In this document: positions 47,627 through 55,371 of the stretch, piece by piece | How the letters are laid out: each line of letters begins with the position of its first letter | Numbering within the stretch: position 1 is the stretch's first letter | Assembly (NCBI RefSeq): GCF_000744225.1 | Contig: NZ_JQLN01000004.1 | Coordinates: 1,116,001 to 1,180,000, forward strand | Length of the DNA: 64,000 nt | Origin: Kitasatospora mediocidica KCTC 9733 | Lineage (GTDB): Bacteria > Actinomycetota > Actinomycetes > Streptomycetales > Streptomycetaceae | Direction of reading: 5' to 3' | The notes under the pieces: model-generated | Database searches by the model: none | What the model saw: only the letters and a program-made list of their open reading frames with translations | Told to the model about the DNA's origin: nothing | Translations under genes and position numbers: made by a program

Positions 47627-47733
47627 GCAGCCAGATCAACACCGGCTACGGCAACGGCACCACCACGCTGGCCAACGGCAACACCACCCCGATCAAGCCG
47701 ACCCCCGCACCGAAGCCGAGGAGCAGCAAGTGA
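47623..47733 (+). CDS. Tiny hypothetical protein
   Basis: 36 residues from GTG 47623, overlapping both neighbours by four bases. Gly/Thr/Asn-rich then Pro/Lys-rich (INTGYGNGTTTLANGNTTPI). Disordered by composition. Supported by the overlaps. Confidence 0.4.
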   Translation: MSSQINTGYGNGTTTLANGNTTPIKPTPAPKPRSSK

Positions 47734-48017
47734 GCACCGACACCAAGCCCGTGGCCCAGTACCTGACCGTCGGCGGCGCCACCGTCGAACTTCGGAGCCA
47801 CCGCTTCAGTACCAACTACACCGGGCGGGGTCGTCTTGGCGACAGCTGGCACGAGGTGGATGGCTTCACCTGGAAGTGCCTGGGCTGCGACACCCGCGGC
47901 GGCACCGGATTCCTGAGCCAGGAGCCGTACCTGCCTACCGAGCGGAAGCTGGCCAACAACGACGCGAACAGCCACGCCGAGACGTGCCGCGCCATGCCGC
48001 TCGGGGGTGCGAAGTGA
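47730..48017 (+). CDS. Small Cys-containing protein
   Basis: 95 residues from GTG 47730. FTWKCLGCDTRGGTGF in the middle and HAETCRAMP near the end give a possible C2HC zinc site. Unknown; the pattern recurs in Streptomyces integrative elements. Confidence 0.5.
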   Translation: MSTDTKPVAQYLTVGGATVELRSHRFSTNYTGRGRLGDSWHEVDGFTWKCLGCDTRGGTGFLSQEPYLPTERKLANNDANSHAETCRAMPLGGAK

Positions 48018-48196
48018 GCACCCAGCATGAGCGGATCCAGGACACCGTCGTCCTGCTCGGCGCCACCGGCGTCACTGGCACGCCGGCCGAGATGAAGGCG
48101 TGGGCTGAGGAGGCCATGGCTGACCCGGAGACGTGGCGCCGCCTGAACGAGGACCTGCACCGCGGCTACGGCGCCACCCTCGACGCCGCCGCCTGA
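48014..48196 (+). CDS. Small hypothetical protein
   Basis: 60 residues from GTG 48014 (GTGA overlap). VVLLGATGVTGTPAEMKAWA then ADPETWRRLNEDLHRGYGA. Unknown. Confidence 0.45.
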   Translation: MSTQHERIQDTVVLLGATGVTGTPAEMKAWAEEAMADPETWRRLNEDLHRGYGATLDAAA

Positions 48197-48204
48197 ACCC
48201 TCCC

Positions 48205-48233
48205 CACGGCTGGGGTGTTGCGGATACACCCCA
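48205..48233 (+). terminator. Perfect 11-bp hairpin
   Basis: GGCTGGGGTGT (48205-48215) and ACACCCCAGCC (48223-48233), loop TGCGGAT, nine bases after a stop codon. Terminator or attenuator inside the transfer module. Confidence 0.7.
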
Positions 48234-48267
48234 GCCAACCCATGTCATGCACACCACAAGGACCCTC

Positions 48268-48387
48268 GTGCCCGACCAACCCGACACCGACCAAACCCCC
48301 ACCCCGCAACCCCCGCCCGACCTCAACCAACGCGCACGAGACACCGCCGAACGCGACTGGCGCGTCCACCCCCTCACCGAGAGCTGA
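48268..48387 (+). CDS. Tiny Pro-rich protein
   Basis: 39 residues from GTG 48268 with AAGGA five bases upstream (ATG 48247 is the alternative). VPDQPDTDQTPTPQPPPDLN then a short charged helix. Weak case. Confidence 0.35.
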   Translation: MPDQPDTDQTPTPQPPPDLNQRARDTAERDWRVHPLTES

Positions 48388-48405
48388 TCACCCGAAAGGC
48401 AACCA

Positions 48406-48657
48406 ATGAGCCACGAATACGACCCGTTCGAGGGCCGCCTCCTCCCCATCCACGAGATCCAGATCCGCAGCAGCGACGGAACACCCCACCACTGCAACCG
48501 CCCCATGGCCGACGACTTCGAGATGTTCCTGTGCGAGCCCTGCGGCAAGGTCGCCCGCCTCCGCGACATCCGAGCCGCCAGGGAGGGCCGCGGCTTCAGC
48601 AACCAGGGCTGGCAGACCAGCCACCACAATCTGCGTCCGCCGTTCGCCGGCAACTGA
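48406..48657 (+). CDS. Small zinc-site protein
   Basis: 83 residues; AAAGG before ATG 48406. HHCNRPMADDFEMFLCEPCG is an H/C...CxxC site, then RLRDIRAAREG. Unknown. Confidence 0.5.
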   Translation: MSHEYDPFEGRLLPIHEIQIRSSDGTPHHCNRPMADDFEMFLCEPCGKVARLRDIRAAREGRGFSNQGWQTSHHNLRPPFAGN

Positions 48658-48700
48658 CCGGCACACCGAGAGCCCTCCCGACCCCCTTCCAGGAGCCCCG

Positions 48701-49114
48701 ATGACCAGCCTCCTCAACCACCTCGCCGCCGGCATCCGCGGCCAGCACGCCTACCGCCAGATCCGGGCCGAGCACGACGCCTGGGCCCGCGACGCGAAGC
48801 TCGGCACCACCTACTACACCCTCGCCGCCGACGCCCGCGGCGCCCACACCACCTACGTGTTCACCAAGATGGCCCGGTTCGGCCCGCACACCGGCCAGCT
48901 CATCGAAGCCGGCGGCGCCGCGTCCTGGACCCTCTGGTACCAGAACGGGCCGCTCACCACCGCCCGCCAGACCACCCAGGCCGACCTCAACGCCATCGAC
49001 CAGCGCGCCGAGAAGGCCGCCATGGCCCGCGCCCAGCAGACCGTCACCGACGCCGTCCTCGCCGAGATCGCAGTCCTCTACCCCGAGTCGGCCCGCGCCC
49101 TCCAGGCGGCCTGA
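48701..49114 (+). CDS. Helical hypothetical protein
   Basis: 137 residues; CAGGAG upstream. Short charged start, TYYTLAADARGAHTTYVFTK strand-like middle, then a long helix (AEKAAMARAQQTVTDAVLAE). Unknown. Confidence 0.5.
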   Translation: MTSLLNHLAAGIRGQHAYRQIRAEHDAWARDAKLGTTYYTLAADARGAHTTYVFTKMARFGPHTGQLIEAGGAASWTLWYQNGPLTTARQTTQADLNAIDQRAEKAAMARAQQTVTDAVLAEIAVLYPESARALQAA

Positions 49115-49178
49115 CGCGGGCTGGAGCTGGGACTACCGCACCGCACCCGAGAACTGACCACCCATCCAGGAGCCCCGC

Positions 49179-49361
49179 ATGAGGAACTTCAGCTACCACG
49201 CCACCGTCCGCGACTTCCACGGGCGCATCCTCTACCAGCTCAGCAACCCCAACATCCCCGTCGCCAACGACCGAGCCACCGACGAACAGATCCGCGAAGA
49301 GATCAAGCGCATCCTCATCGACGGCCAGCAGTGGGAGATCAACCTCACCCGCGTCAGCTGA
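49179..49361 (+). CDS. Small hypothetical protein
   Basis: 60 residues; CAGGAG before ATG 49179. FSYHATVRDFHGRILYQLSN then EQIREEIKRILIDGQQWEIN. Alpha/beta. Unknown. Confidence 0.5.
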   Translation: MRNFSYHATVRDFHGRILYQLSNPNIPVANDRATDEQIREEIKRILIDGQQWEINLTRVS

Positions 49362-49465
49362 AAGCCCCACCGGCCTGACCGCCGTACGGCGCCGCACAGC
49401 CCAGCACCTCTGTGCGGCAGCCGCAGGCACTCAGACCCCGACCGGCCATCCCGAAGGAGACCGCC

Positions 49466-49729
49466 ATGCGCGCCGTCATCGCCCTCATCCTCCTCACCAT
49501 CGCCTGGCCCGCCCTCACCGGCGTCGCCATCGGCACCAGCGCCTACCTCACCACCCACCTCGCCGCCACCCTCACCATCGCAGCCGCAGTACTCCTCGCC
49601 CGGCACAAGCCCCACCGCTCCCACCCCGTCATCACGTTCCTCATCGGCGCCAGCATCGCCACCTGGATCACCGGCCACCACGGCCAGACCACCCAGGCCC
49701 CCGCGTCCGGCCCGCAGATCCCCGCCTAA
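49466..49729 (+). CDS. Small multi-pass membrane protein
   Basis: 87 residues from ATG 49466; AAGGAGA upstream. Three hydrophobic segments: AVIALILLTIAWPALTGVAI, LAATLTIAAAVLLA, and VITFLIGASIATWI. Pro/Thr-rich tail. Spd-like small membrane proteins accompany TraB in Streptomyces plasmids; the assignment rests on context. Confidence 0.6.
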   Translation: MRAVIALILLTIAWPALTGVAIGTSAYLTTHLAATLTIAAAVLLARHKPHRSHPVITFLIGASIATWITGHHGQTTQAPASGPQIPA

Positions 49730-49761
49730 CCCAACCCGCCACCGAAAGGCCAACCGCCGCC

Positions 49762-50766
49762 ATGACCAAGAACAACGACGGCACCGACAAGCTCACCCGC
49801 GGCGCCCTCATCCTCGTCATGGGCGCAGCACTCACCGTCGGCACCTGGTCCATCTACACCCTCCTCACCACCCACTTCCACGCCCCCCGAATCGTCGCCC
49901 TCTTCGGCGCTGGCATGTTCGACCTCGCCGCGTTCTTCTTCGCCCGCCTCGCCCAGCGCTACGCCGCCAGCCCCGACTCCGGCCTCGTCCCCCGACTCGC
50001 CATGCTCGCCATGGTCACCGCCAGCTCCTGGGTCAACTGGACCCACGCCCACATGGAGCACTGGGGCACCGTCGGCGCCGTCATCCTCGCCGCCGCCCCC
50101 GTCATCGCCGAACTCGCCTTCGAGATGTGGCACCGCTACGAACACCGCGAAGCGCTCCGCCGCCAAGGCCGCGTCGCCGAAGCCCTCCCCGTCATCCCCG
50201 GGCTCGCGTGGCTGCTGTTCGCCCCGACGTCGTGGCGCGTGATGCGCGCATCAGTCGGCTCGCGTCTCAGCGTCATCGAGGACGAAGCGATGCGCATCAC
50301 CGCATCAGTCGGCGATGCGCATCGTGAAGCGCTCGACGCCGCACCCGCCCGCGCTGCCGTCGCATCAGTGGCGGACGATGCGCAGCACATCGTCATCACC
50401 CTGCAGCAGCCGCGCGCCATCACCGCCGCACCCGCTGATACGTACCGCCAGACGGCGAATGATGCGCCCGGTGAAGCCGCACGTCAGCGCAGTGATGCGC
50501 CGCCACGCATCATCACCGTGCCGCAGCCGGCGACGGCTGATGCGGGCCCCGCAGAAGCCACCGTATCGCTGGGCGAGGTGGACTTCGCTTCGCTCTCCAA
50601 GGCTGCCGCGATCAAGGCGATGCGTGATGCGTTGCCAGACGCGACGGCGCCGCAGATCTCTGATGCGCTCGCATCACACGGCATCACCGCTGATGCGGCG
50701 TACGTCCGCACGGTGCTGTCCCGTGCAGCGAAGACCCCGCCGCAGGGCACCGGCGGATACCTGTAA
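49762..50766 (+). CDS. Spd-type transfer membrane protein with cytoplasmic DNA-binding-like tail
   Basis: 334 residues; GAAAGG upstream. Four membrane segments in the first ~150 residues (LILVMGAALTVGTWSIYTLL, VALFGAGMFDLAAFFFA, LAMLAMVTASSWVNW, TVGAVILAAAPVIAELAF). The C-terminus (LSKAAAIKAMRDALPDATAP, then QISDALASHGITADAAYVRT) resembles a small HTH. The coding region for the cytoplasmic half holds a dense DNA repeat (50240-50697). Directly precedes the FtsK/TraB-like gene; proteins of this layout occur in Streptomyces conjugative elements and aid mycelial spread. Confidence 0.65.
   Translation: MTKNNDGTDKLTRGALILVMGAALTVGTWSIYTLLTTHFHAPRIVALFGAGMFDLAAFFFARLAQRYAASPDSGLVPRLAMLAMVTASSWVNWTHAHMEHWGTVGAVILAAAPVIAELAFEMWHRYEHREALRRQGRVAEALPVIPGLAWLLFAPTSWRVMRASVGSRLSVIEDEAMRITASVGDAHREALDAAPARAAVASVADDAQHIVITLQQPRAITAAPADTYRQTANDAPGEAARQRSDAPPRIITVPQPATADAGPAEATVSLGEVDFASLSKAAAIKAMRDALPDATAPQISDALASHGITADAAYVRTVLSRAAKTPPQGTGGYL
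50240..50697. repeat. Cluster of TGATGCG repeats in both orientations
   Basis: Seven TGATGCG (starts 50240, 50460, 50493, 50538, 50625, 50661, 50691) and six CGCATCA (50247, 50293, 50301, 50361, 50506, 50670), plus four CGATGCG (50288, 50313, 50376, 50618). TGATGCGCGCATCA at 50240-50253 is a perfect 14-bp palindrome; CGATGCGCATCG at 50313-50324 another. The word is read in more than one codon phase (ATG CGC, GAT GCG, GCA TCA), so the constraint is on DNA. Confidence 0.85.
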
Positions 50767-50816
50767 TCCCGGCGCGCCCGCCCTACTGACCTTCCCTCAG
50801 CAAGGAGACCCCTCTC

Positions 50817-52727
50817 ATGGCCCAGTACATCGGCTTCGCGCCGGCCCCGGCCGACCTGCCGGGCCCCCGTCCGACGATTTTGACGGTCTCGGCGACGACG
50901 ACGGACAACCTGTCACCTACTGTGACAAATCAGGACAGTGATCGGAACTCTCCGCGCACGTCGCCATCGTCGTCACCGACCCGCCGCACCCGATTCCTCG
51001 CCTCCTGCGCCGCCGTCGCCCTCCGCGCCGCCACCTGGGTCCACACCTACCGCTACGAGATGGCACCCGGCGCGGCCGTCAGCGTCCTCACGATGCTCGG
51101 CTGGTGGCAGCACACCACCCACGGAGCCGCCGACTGGGCGACCGGCTACACCGTGCTCGGCGCCGGCGCCGCACTCGCGGCCAGCCACGGCCTGAAGCAC
51201 AAGCACGACCACCTGTACGGGACCGGCGCCGGCGTGGCAATCGCCCTCGGCGACGTCGCCGCCGCCACCGCCGCCGGGCCCGGCCCGGTGTCGTTCGTCG
51301 TCTTCTCGCTCGCCAGCGGGCTGGCGTACGTGGCGTACGTGCCGTGGCTCGCCGGGCACCGCAAGACCCACAGCAAGCCGACGGCACAGAAGGAGACCAC
51401 GCAGCAGGCCGACATCGAGGACACAGTCGAGCCCGCCATAGAGGCAGCAGCGGAGTTCGACGAGCTGGACGACAACATCTACGAGGAGCCCCAGCACAAC
51501 CCGTTCGGCACCCCGGTCATCCCCTACGCGGACGACGAAAGCGACGACGTCCGTGCCCCGATCCGCCTGGGCTGGGACGAGAACGGCCAGCGCGTCCCAC
51601 TCACGCTCCTCTACCGGCACACCCTTGTCGCCGGCGCCTCAGACTTCGGGAAGTCCGGCCTCGTCAACCTGATCATCAAGAAGCTCCTCAAGAAGAAGGA
51701 GGAGCAGCGCGAACTGTTCGGCATCGACATGAAGCCCGGCTCCCCCGAACTCGGGCCCTGGGAGCCGAAGATGCGCAAGCTCGCCCGCACCCCCGAGGAG
51801 GCCCGCGACCTCCTTCAGCTCGTCCGGGCCGAGTGCGACCGCCGCGGAGCATTCCTCGCCGACCTGTCGGCCAGTTCGATGGCCTCCGGCCGCGGCCCGG
51901 TCCGCAAGTGGATCCCCGGCGTGCACGGACCCGCCTGGTGGATCATCACCGACGAGCTCGCCGAACTGATCCGCCAGGACGAGGAACTCCGCAAGCGGGA
52001 AGCCGAAGCCCGCAAGGTCAGCGAGGACCCGGAGCCAGCCGAGCAGGACATCGCCACGGCGTACGAGAGCCTCCTTGCGATCGCACGCTTCCTCGGCATC
52101 CAGTTCGTGTCCGCCACGCAGCAACCGTCCGCCAAAGTCTTCGGCGGCAACACCGACGCCCGCGGCAACTACGCGAACCGGATCTCTACCCGGGTCGGGG
52201 AGGCCGGTCACACGCCGTTCATCTTCGGCCGGGGCTGCACCGCGAAGGGCTGGAAGCCGGAGGACCTGCAGCGTCCTGGGGAGTTCTACATCGGCGCCCC
52301 GGAGCTGCCGCTTGTGGATCCGCCGAAGTGCCAGGCGGAGTACGTGACCGACGAGGACATCGCGGCTGATGTCGGCCACTACTTCCAGGCCGGCCATCGC
52401 GGGCCGTCGGCGGGGCAGTCGGAGCCGCCAGTTCGGATGCTGAAGTCTGTGCCAGTCGCGCAGGCGGCGCCTGCCCAGCCGAAGCTGACGTTCCCAGACG
52501 GCTCCACGGTCGGCCGCAACGACTGGCCTGACCTGTACCGGGTGTTCTGCCGGCTGTGCGAGGAGCAGGGCTTCGCGACGAAGGACGACCTGGTGAAGGA
52601 CGGGCCGTTCGATTCGCGGGACACCGTCCGCCGGGCGCTCGACGCATGGCTTGACCGAGGCGTCCTGGTCCGCAAGCAAGGACGCGCCGAGCAGTTCCAC
52701 CTCCCCACCGCTGATTCCGATGACTGA
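50817..52727 (+). CDS. FtsK/TraB-type DNA translocase
   Basis: 636 residues; AAGGAGA before ATG 50817. Disordered N-terminus, then membrane segments between about 85 and 175. Walker A GASDFGKS (273-280), FGIDMKPGSPELGPW, Walker B WWIITDEL with D379 and E380, SATQQP sensor region. The C-terminal ~75 residues (DLYRVFCRLCEEQGFATKDD, then RRALDAWLDRGVLVRKQG) are a winged helix as in FtsK-gamma and TraB, which reads short DNA words. TraB moves double-stranded DNA between mycelia. Conjugative transfer is inferred; a role in partition or packaging is an alternative. Confidence 0.85.
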   Translation: MAQYIGFAPAPADLPGPRPTILTVSATTTDNLSPTVTNQDSDRNSPRTSPSSSPTRRTRFLASCAAVALRAATWVHTYRYEMAPGAAVSVLTMLGWWQHTTHGAADWATGYTVLGAGAALAASHGLKHKHDHLYGTGAGVAIALGDVAAATAAGPGPVSFVVFSLASGLAYVAYVPWLAGHRKTHSKPTAQKETTQQADIEDTVEPAIEAAAEFDELDDNIYEEPQHNPFGTPVIPYADDESDDVRAPIRLGWDENGQRVPLTLLYRHTLVAGASDFGKSGLVNLIIKKLLKKKEEQRELFGIDMKPGSPELGPWEPKMRKLARTPEEARDLLQLVRAECDRRGAFLADLSASSMASGRGPVRKWIPGVHGPAWWIITDELAELIRQDEELRKREAEARKVSEDPEPAEQDIATAYESLLAIARFLGIQFVSATQQPSAKVFGGNTDARGNYANRISTRVGEAGHTPFIFGRGCTAKGWKPEDLQRPGEFYIGAPELPLVDPPKCQAEYVTDEDIAADVGHYFQAGHRGPSAGQSEPPVRMLKSVPVAQAAPAQPKLTFPDGSTVGRNDWPDLYRVFCRLCEEQGFATKDDLVKDGPFDSRDTVRRALDAWLDRGVLVRKQGRAEQFHLPTADSDD

Positions 52728-52740
52728 CCAGGAGACGACC

Positions 52741-53229
52741 ATGTACCAGGACCTGACGACCACCGACACCGTCCAGCCGACCGCCGTCTACCCGGCGCAG
52801 CTCGCCCCCTATATCCCCGCCCCGCAGCCCGTGTTCATGCCCGCAGCAAGCCCCGCCATACCGGGCGTCGTCATCAACCCGGACGGCAGCGTGCACTACG
52901 GGCACCCGCCGATCATCTACGCCCAGCAGCAGCCGCAGCTGACCGTCGACCCGCGGGCCAGTCTCATGGCCGGGTACGGCGTGGCGGCGGCCGGGGTCGG
53001 CTTCGGCGCGTCGGAGCTGATCGGTGCCGTCGCCGGCGCGAGCGTCGGCACTCTCATCGCCACTGCGGCGGTCATCGCCGTCGCCAAGTTCAAGGCTCCG
53101 CGGGTGTCTACGGTCAACCACATCCGGGAGGAGTACCACCAGCACGTCACCACCATGGCGACCGGATGGTTCGGCCGCGCCAACGGCGAGATCCGCAACG
53201 AGAAGACGTTCAACAGCGGCCAAGCCTGA
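52741..53229 (+). CDS. Small membrane protein next to the translocase
   Basis: 162 residues from ATG 52741, 13 bases after the translocase stop. Pro/Ala-rich first half, then two hydrophobic segments (GYGVAAAGVGFGASELIGAV, SVGTLIATAAVIAVAKF) and a charged tail. Position fits a Spd-type accessory. Confidence 0.6.
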   Translation: MYQDLTTTDTVQPTAVYPAQLAPYIPAPQPVFMPAASPAIPGVVINPDGSVHYGHPPIIYAQQQPQLTVDPRASLMAGYGVAAAGVGFGASELIGAVAGASVGTLIATAAVIAVAKFKAPRVSTVNHIREEYHQHVTTMATGWFGRANGEIRNEKTFNSGQA

Positions 53230-53288
53230 ACTGCCCACGTCCAGCGGCGCGGTGCACCAGAATGGTCCCGACACTTTGGGGGCATCCT

Positions 53289-53894
53289 GTGGCACCGCGC
53301 CGACGTCGTAGCACCACCAGCTCGGGCCCGCTCCTGGCGATCGCCGTCGTGCTGATCGTCCTGGTGGGGATCTTCCGTGCGATAGCCGCACACCCGGTTG
53401 TCTTCGTCCTGCTGCTGCTCGCGGCCGGCGCCATCCTGGTCGCGGTGATGGTTCGGCGCACCAAGCGGCACCAGGCGCAGCAGCAGATCCGGGCAGCCCG
53501 GTCGTTCGAGATCGCCCCGTATCACCGCATGTCGGCGCTGGAGTTCGAGCACGCCCTCGCGTTCCTGTGTCAGCGGGACGGCTGCCGGGACGTGCAGGTA
53601 GTAGGCGGCGCCGGCGACCTCGCCGCAGACGTCATCGCCACCACCCCCGACGGGCGCCGCATCGTCATACAGGCCAAGCGGTACGGCCCGACCACCACCG
53701 TCGGCTCCGGAGACGTGCAGAAGGTCAACGGCACATACCGGGATTTCCACGGCGGACACTTGGCGGCGATCGTCACCACCTCGCGGTTCACGAAGCCCGC
53801 GCTCACCGCCGCCGACAAGGTCGGCATCCGCTGCTACGACCAGCACGACCTCGCTGGCTGGGCCAGCCGAACCGGACCAGCGCCCTGGCACTGA
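53289..53894 (+). CDS. Membrane-anchored Mrr-like endonuclease
   Basis: 201 residues from GTG 53289. Two membrane segments (LLAIAVVLIVLVGIFRAIAA, VVFVLLLLAAGAILVAVMV), then an Mrr catalytic domain: MSALEFEHALAFLCQRDGC, AGDLAADVIA with D114, IVIQAKRYG with Q128 and K130, and AIVTTSRFT. The D...QxK core is intact. Mrr-type enzymes cut methylated or foreign DNA. Anchoring beside the translocase could inspect DNA entering at the membrane, an inference. Follows the transfer genes closely. Confidence 0.78.
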   Translation: MAPRRRRSTTSSGPLLAIAVVLIVLVGIFRAIAAHPVVFVLLLLAAGAILVAVMVRRTKRHQAQQQIRAARSFEIAPYHRMSALEFEHALAFLCQRDGCRDVQVVGGAGDLAADVIATTPDGRRIVIQAKRYGPTTTVGSGDVQKVNGTYRDFHGGHLAAIVTTSRFTKPALTAADKVGIRCYDQHDLAGWASRTGPAPWH

Positions 53895-53907
53895 CAGGAT
53901 GGACACC

Positions 53908-54027
53908 ATGATTCGCATCCTCCGCTCGTGGATCAAGGCGCCCGGTTTTGCCGAGGCGTTCGGCCTGAGCGTGTTCGCCGCCCTGATCATCATCGCCCTC
54001 AACCTCACGCTACGGTCTCTGTCGTGA
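53908..54027 (+). CDS. Tiny single-pass membrane protein
   Basis: 39 residues from ATG 53908. AFGLSVFAALIIIALNLTLR is a membrane helix. Short basic N-terminus (IRILRSWIK). Unknown function. Confidence 0.5.
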   Translation: MIRILRSWIKAPGFAEAFGLSVFAALIIIALNLTLRSLS

Positions 54028-54083
54028 GCGCCAGCTCCGCGCGTTGAGCAGGTCCGGATCGGCGGCCGCGAGACACTGAAGCC

Positions 54084-54224
54084 ATGACCCACTGCACCGC
54101 CACCGGCACCATCACCCTCGACGGCCAGCCCGCGACCGTGATCTGCAACCGCACCCCGCACGACCCCGACGAGCAGCACAACGACGCCGTCCACGGCGAC
54201 TGGGACGACGAGAACGGGCACTGA
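54084..54224 (+). CDS. Small acidic protein
   Basis: 46 residues from ATG 54084. Strand start (CTATGTITLDGQPATVICNR) and acidic tail (HDPDEQHNDAVHGDWDDENG). Annotated from length and composition; no ribosome site stands out. Confidence 0.4.
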   Translation: MTHCTATGTITLDGQPATVICNRTPHDPDEQHNDAVHGDWDDENGH

Positions 54225-54276
54225 CCAATCCGCCCCCGGGCCGACCGGGCGGCCGTACCCGCGAGAGGGTTGCTCC

Positions 54277-54459
54277 ATGGAAATCACGAAGCACTTCCTG
54301 GTGGAGTCCATGCCCACTGGCGAGATCAGGGTGAGCGCCGAACTCTTCCCAGAAGAGACGAAGCACGCGGCCGTGATGCGTGGCTTCTCCACTACCGAGG
54401 CCCGCGTCTTCGCCGCTCAACTGATCGACGCCGCGAAGGCCGTCGAGGATGCTGAGTGA
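54277..54459 (+). CDS. Small hypothetical protein
   Basis: 60 residues from ATG 54277; GAGAGG upstream. EITKHFLVESMPTGEIRVSA then STTEARVFAAQLIDAAKAVE. Alpha/beta. Last gene of the transfer module. Confidence 0.5.
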   Translation: MEITKHFLVESMPTGEIRVSAELFPEETKHAAVMRGFSTTEARVFAAQLIDAAKAVEDAE

Positions 54460-54473
54460 CCTCCGCTTGATCT

Positions 54474-54558
54474 TTGACAGATCTGGTGTCACACTCCCAT
54501 CCAGCAGGACTACTGCGCCCAGAACCTGGAAGGCCCCCACCAACATGGGGGCCTTTTC
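54474..54558 (+). promoter_or_regulatory. Promoter-like box followed by an intrinsic terminator
   Basis: TTGACA at 54474-54479, with TGACA/TGTCA forming a short inverted repeat (54475-54491). AGGCCCCCA (54531-54539) pairs with TGGGGGCCT (54546-54554) followed by TTTT: an intrinsic terminator. The interval has no gene, so a short leader or attenuated transcript ahead of the next gene is possible. A good -10 is not seen. Confidence 0.5.
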
Positions 54559-54570
54559 GCATGTCCGGGG

Positions 54571-54813
54571 GTGATCGTGGACCGCATCCTCCTCGAAGTC
54601 GTCCCCGAGCACCTGGTGTTCGCTCACGAGGCCGAAGCTGTAACCGGCGTACCGCAGCAGGTACTCCGGCAGTGGGCTCGGCGCGGAAAGATCCACCGGT
54701 TCCCGGGTGACGGACGGCCGTCCGGCCAGGGGCACCTTTACCGGACCATGTACTCGCTGCCCGAGGTTCGCGAGGCCGCCGAGTCGTATCAGCCTCGCGC
54801 CGCTGCCGCCTGA
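54571..54813 (+). CDS. Small MerR/AlpA-like HTH protein
   Basis: 80 residues from GTG 54571 (GTG 54577 equally possible). FAHEAEAVTGVPQQVLRQWA then RRGKIHRFPGDGRPSGQGHL and YSLPEVREAAESY is a MerR-type HTH followed by a wing. Placed right behind an attenuator-like element and before the virion genes, so it may regulate late transcription. Target unknown. Confidence 0.6.
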   Translation: MIVDRILLEVVPEHLVFAHEAEAVTGVPQQVLRQWARRGKIHRFPGDGRPSGQGHLYRTMYSLPEVREAAESYQPRAAAA

Positions 54814-54866
54814 TGCTCCCGCCGGTCTGCACTCCCCCGCGGCTGGCGGGACGGCCGCCACGTCCT

Positions 54867-54948
54867 GAGGGTGGCGTGTGCGGCCGAGGGGTTCCGCTGG
54901 CTGTCCGGCCCTGGGCTGACGCCGGCCAGCGGAACCCCCACCACCCTC
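54867..54948. repeat. Nested inverted repeat at the junction of transfer and virion modules
   Basis: Outer arms GAGGGTGG (54867-54874) and CCACCCTC (54941-54948). Inner arms GGGGTTCCGCTGGC (54888-54901) and GCCAGCGGAACCCC (54925-54938), both perfect. No gene lies here. Could be a terminator, a protein-binding site or a recombination scar. Confidence 0.8.
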
Positions 54949-54974
54949 CCCGCCGATCCTGACGGAGCACCCGC

Positions 54975-55154
54975 TTGACCCTCGACGAGCAGCGCGCCTT
55001 GGATGCCCCGTTCACCCTCCCCGACGAGTGGGACCCGATCCCCGGGACCTGTTCCCGCTGCGGCCAGGACGCGTGGCTGGGTGAACGCAGGTGGTGGCAC
55101 GACAAGGAACTGTGCCCCTCGCGTGGCCTGCCCGCCGAGTTCCTACCCGACTGA
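54975..55154 (+). CDS. Small zinc-site protein
   Basis: 59 residues from TTG 54975; GGAG eight bases upstream. PGTCSRCGQDAWLGERRWWH then KELCPSRGLP suggests a CxxC...H...C zinc site. Unknown. First gene after the nested repeat. Confidence 0.5.
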   Translation: MTLDEQRALDAPFTLPDEWDPIPGTCSRCGQDAWLGERRWWHDKELCPSRGLPAEFLPD

Positions 55155-55177
55155 CCCTCACACCTCGGAGCACCCTC

Positions 55178-55348
55178 ATGCTCGTTCTCCCCACCCGCTC
55201 GCAGCGCCGGGCCGCGTCCCGCAAGCTGTCCCGCCAGTACGCGTTCTACAACGGACCCGCGCCGCGCCACGAACCCGCACGGGACCTGTCCTGCCACGTG
55301 CATCACCGGCAGGCGCCGTGCAAGCGGTGCGCTGGCGACACCAACTGA
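55178..55348 (+). CDS. Small basic protein
   Basis: 56 residues; CGGAG upstream of ATG 55178. SQRRAASRKLSRQYAFYNGP, then HVHHRQAPCKRCAGD. Probably nucleic-acid binding by composition. Unknown. Confidence 0.45.
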   Translation: MLVLPTRSQRRAASRKLSRQYAFYNGPAPRHEPARDLSCHVHHRQAPCKRCAGDTN

Positions 55349-55371
55349 CCTTCACCCTCAAGGAGTTCCGC

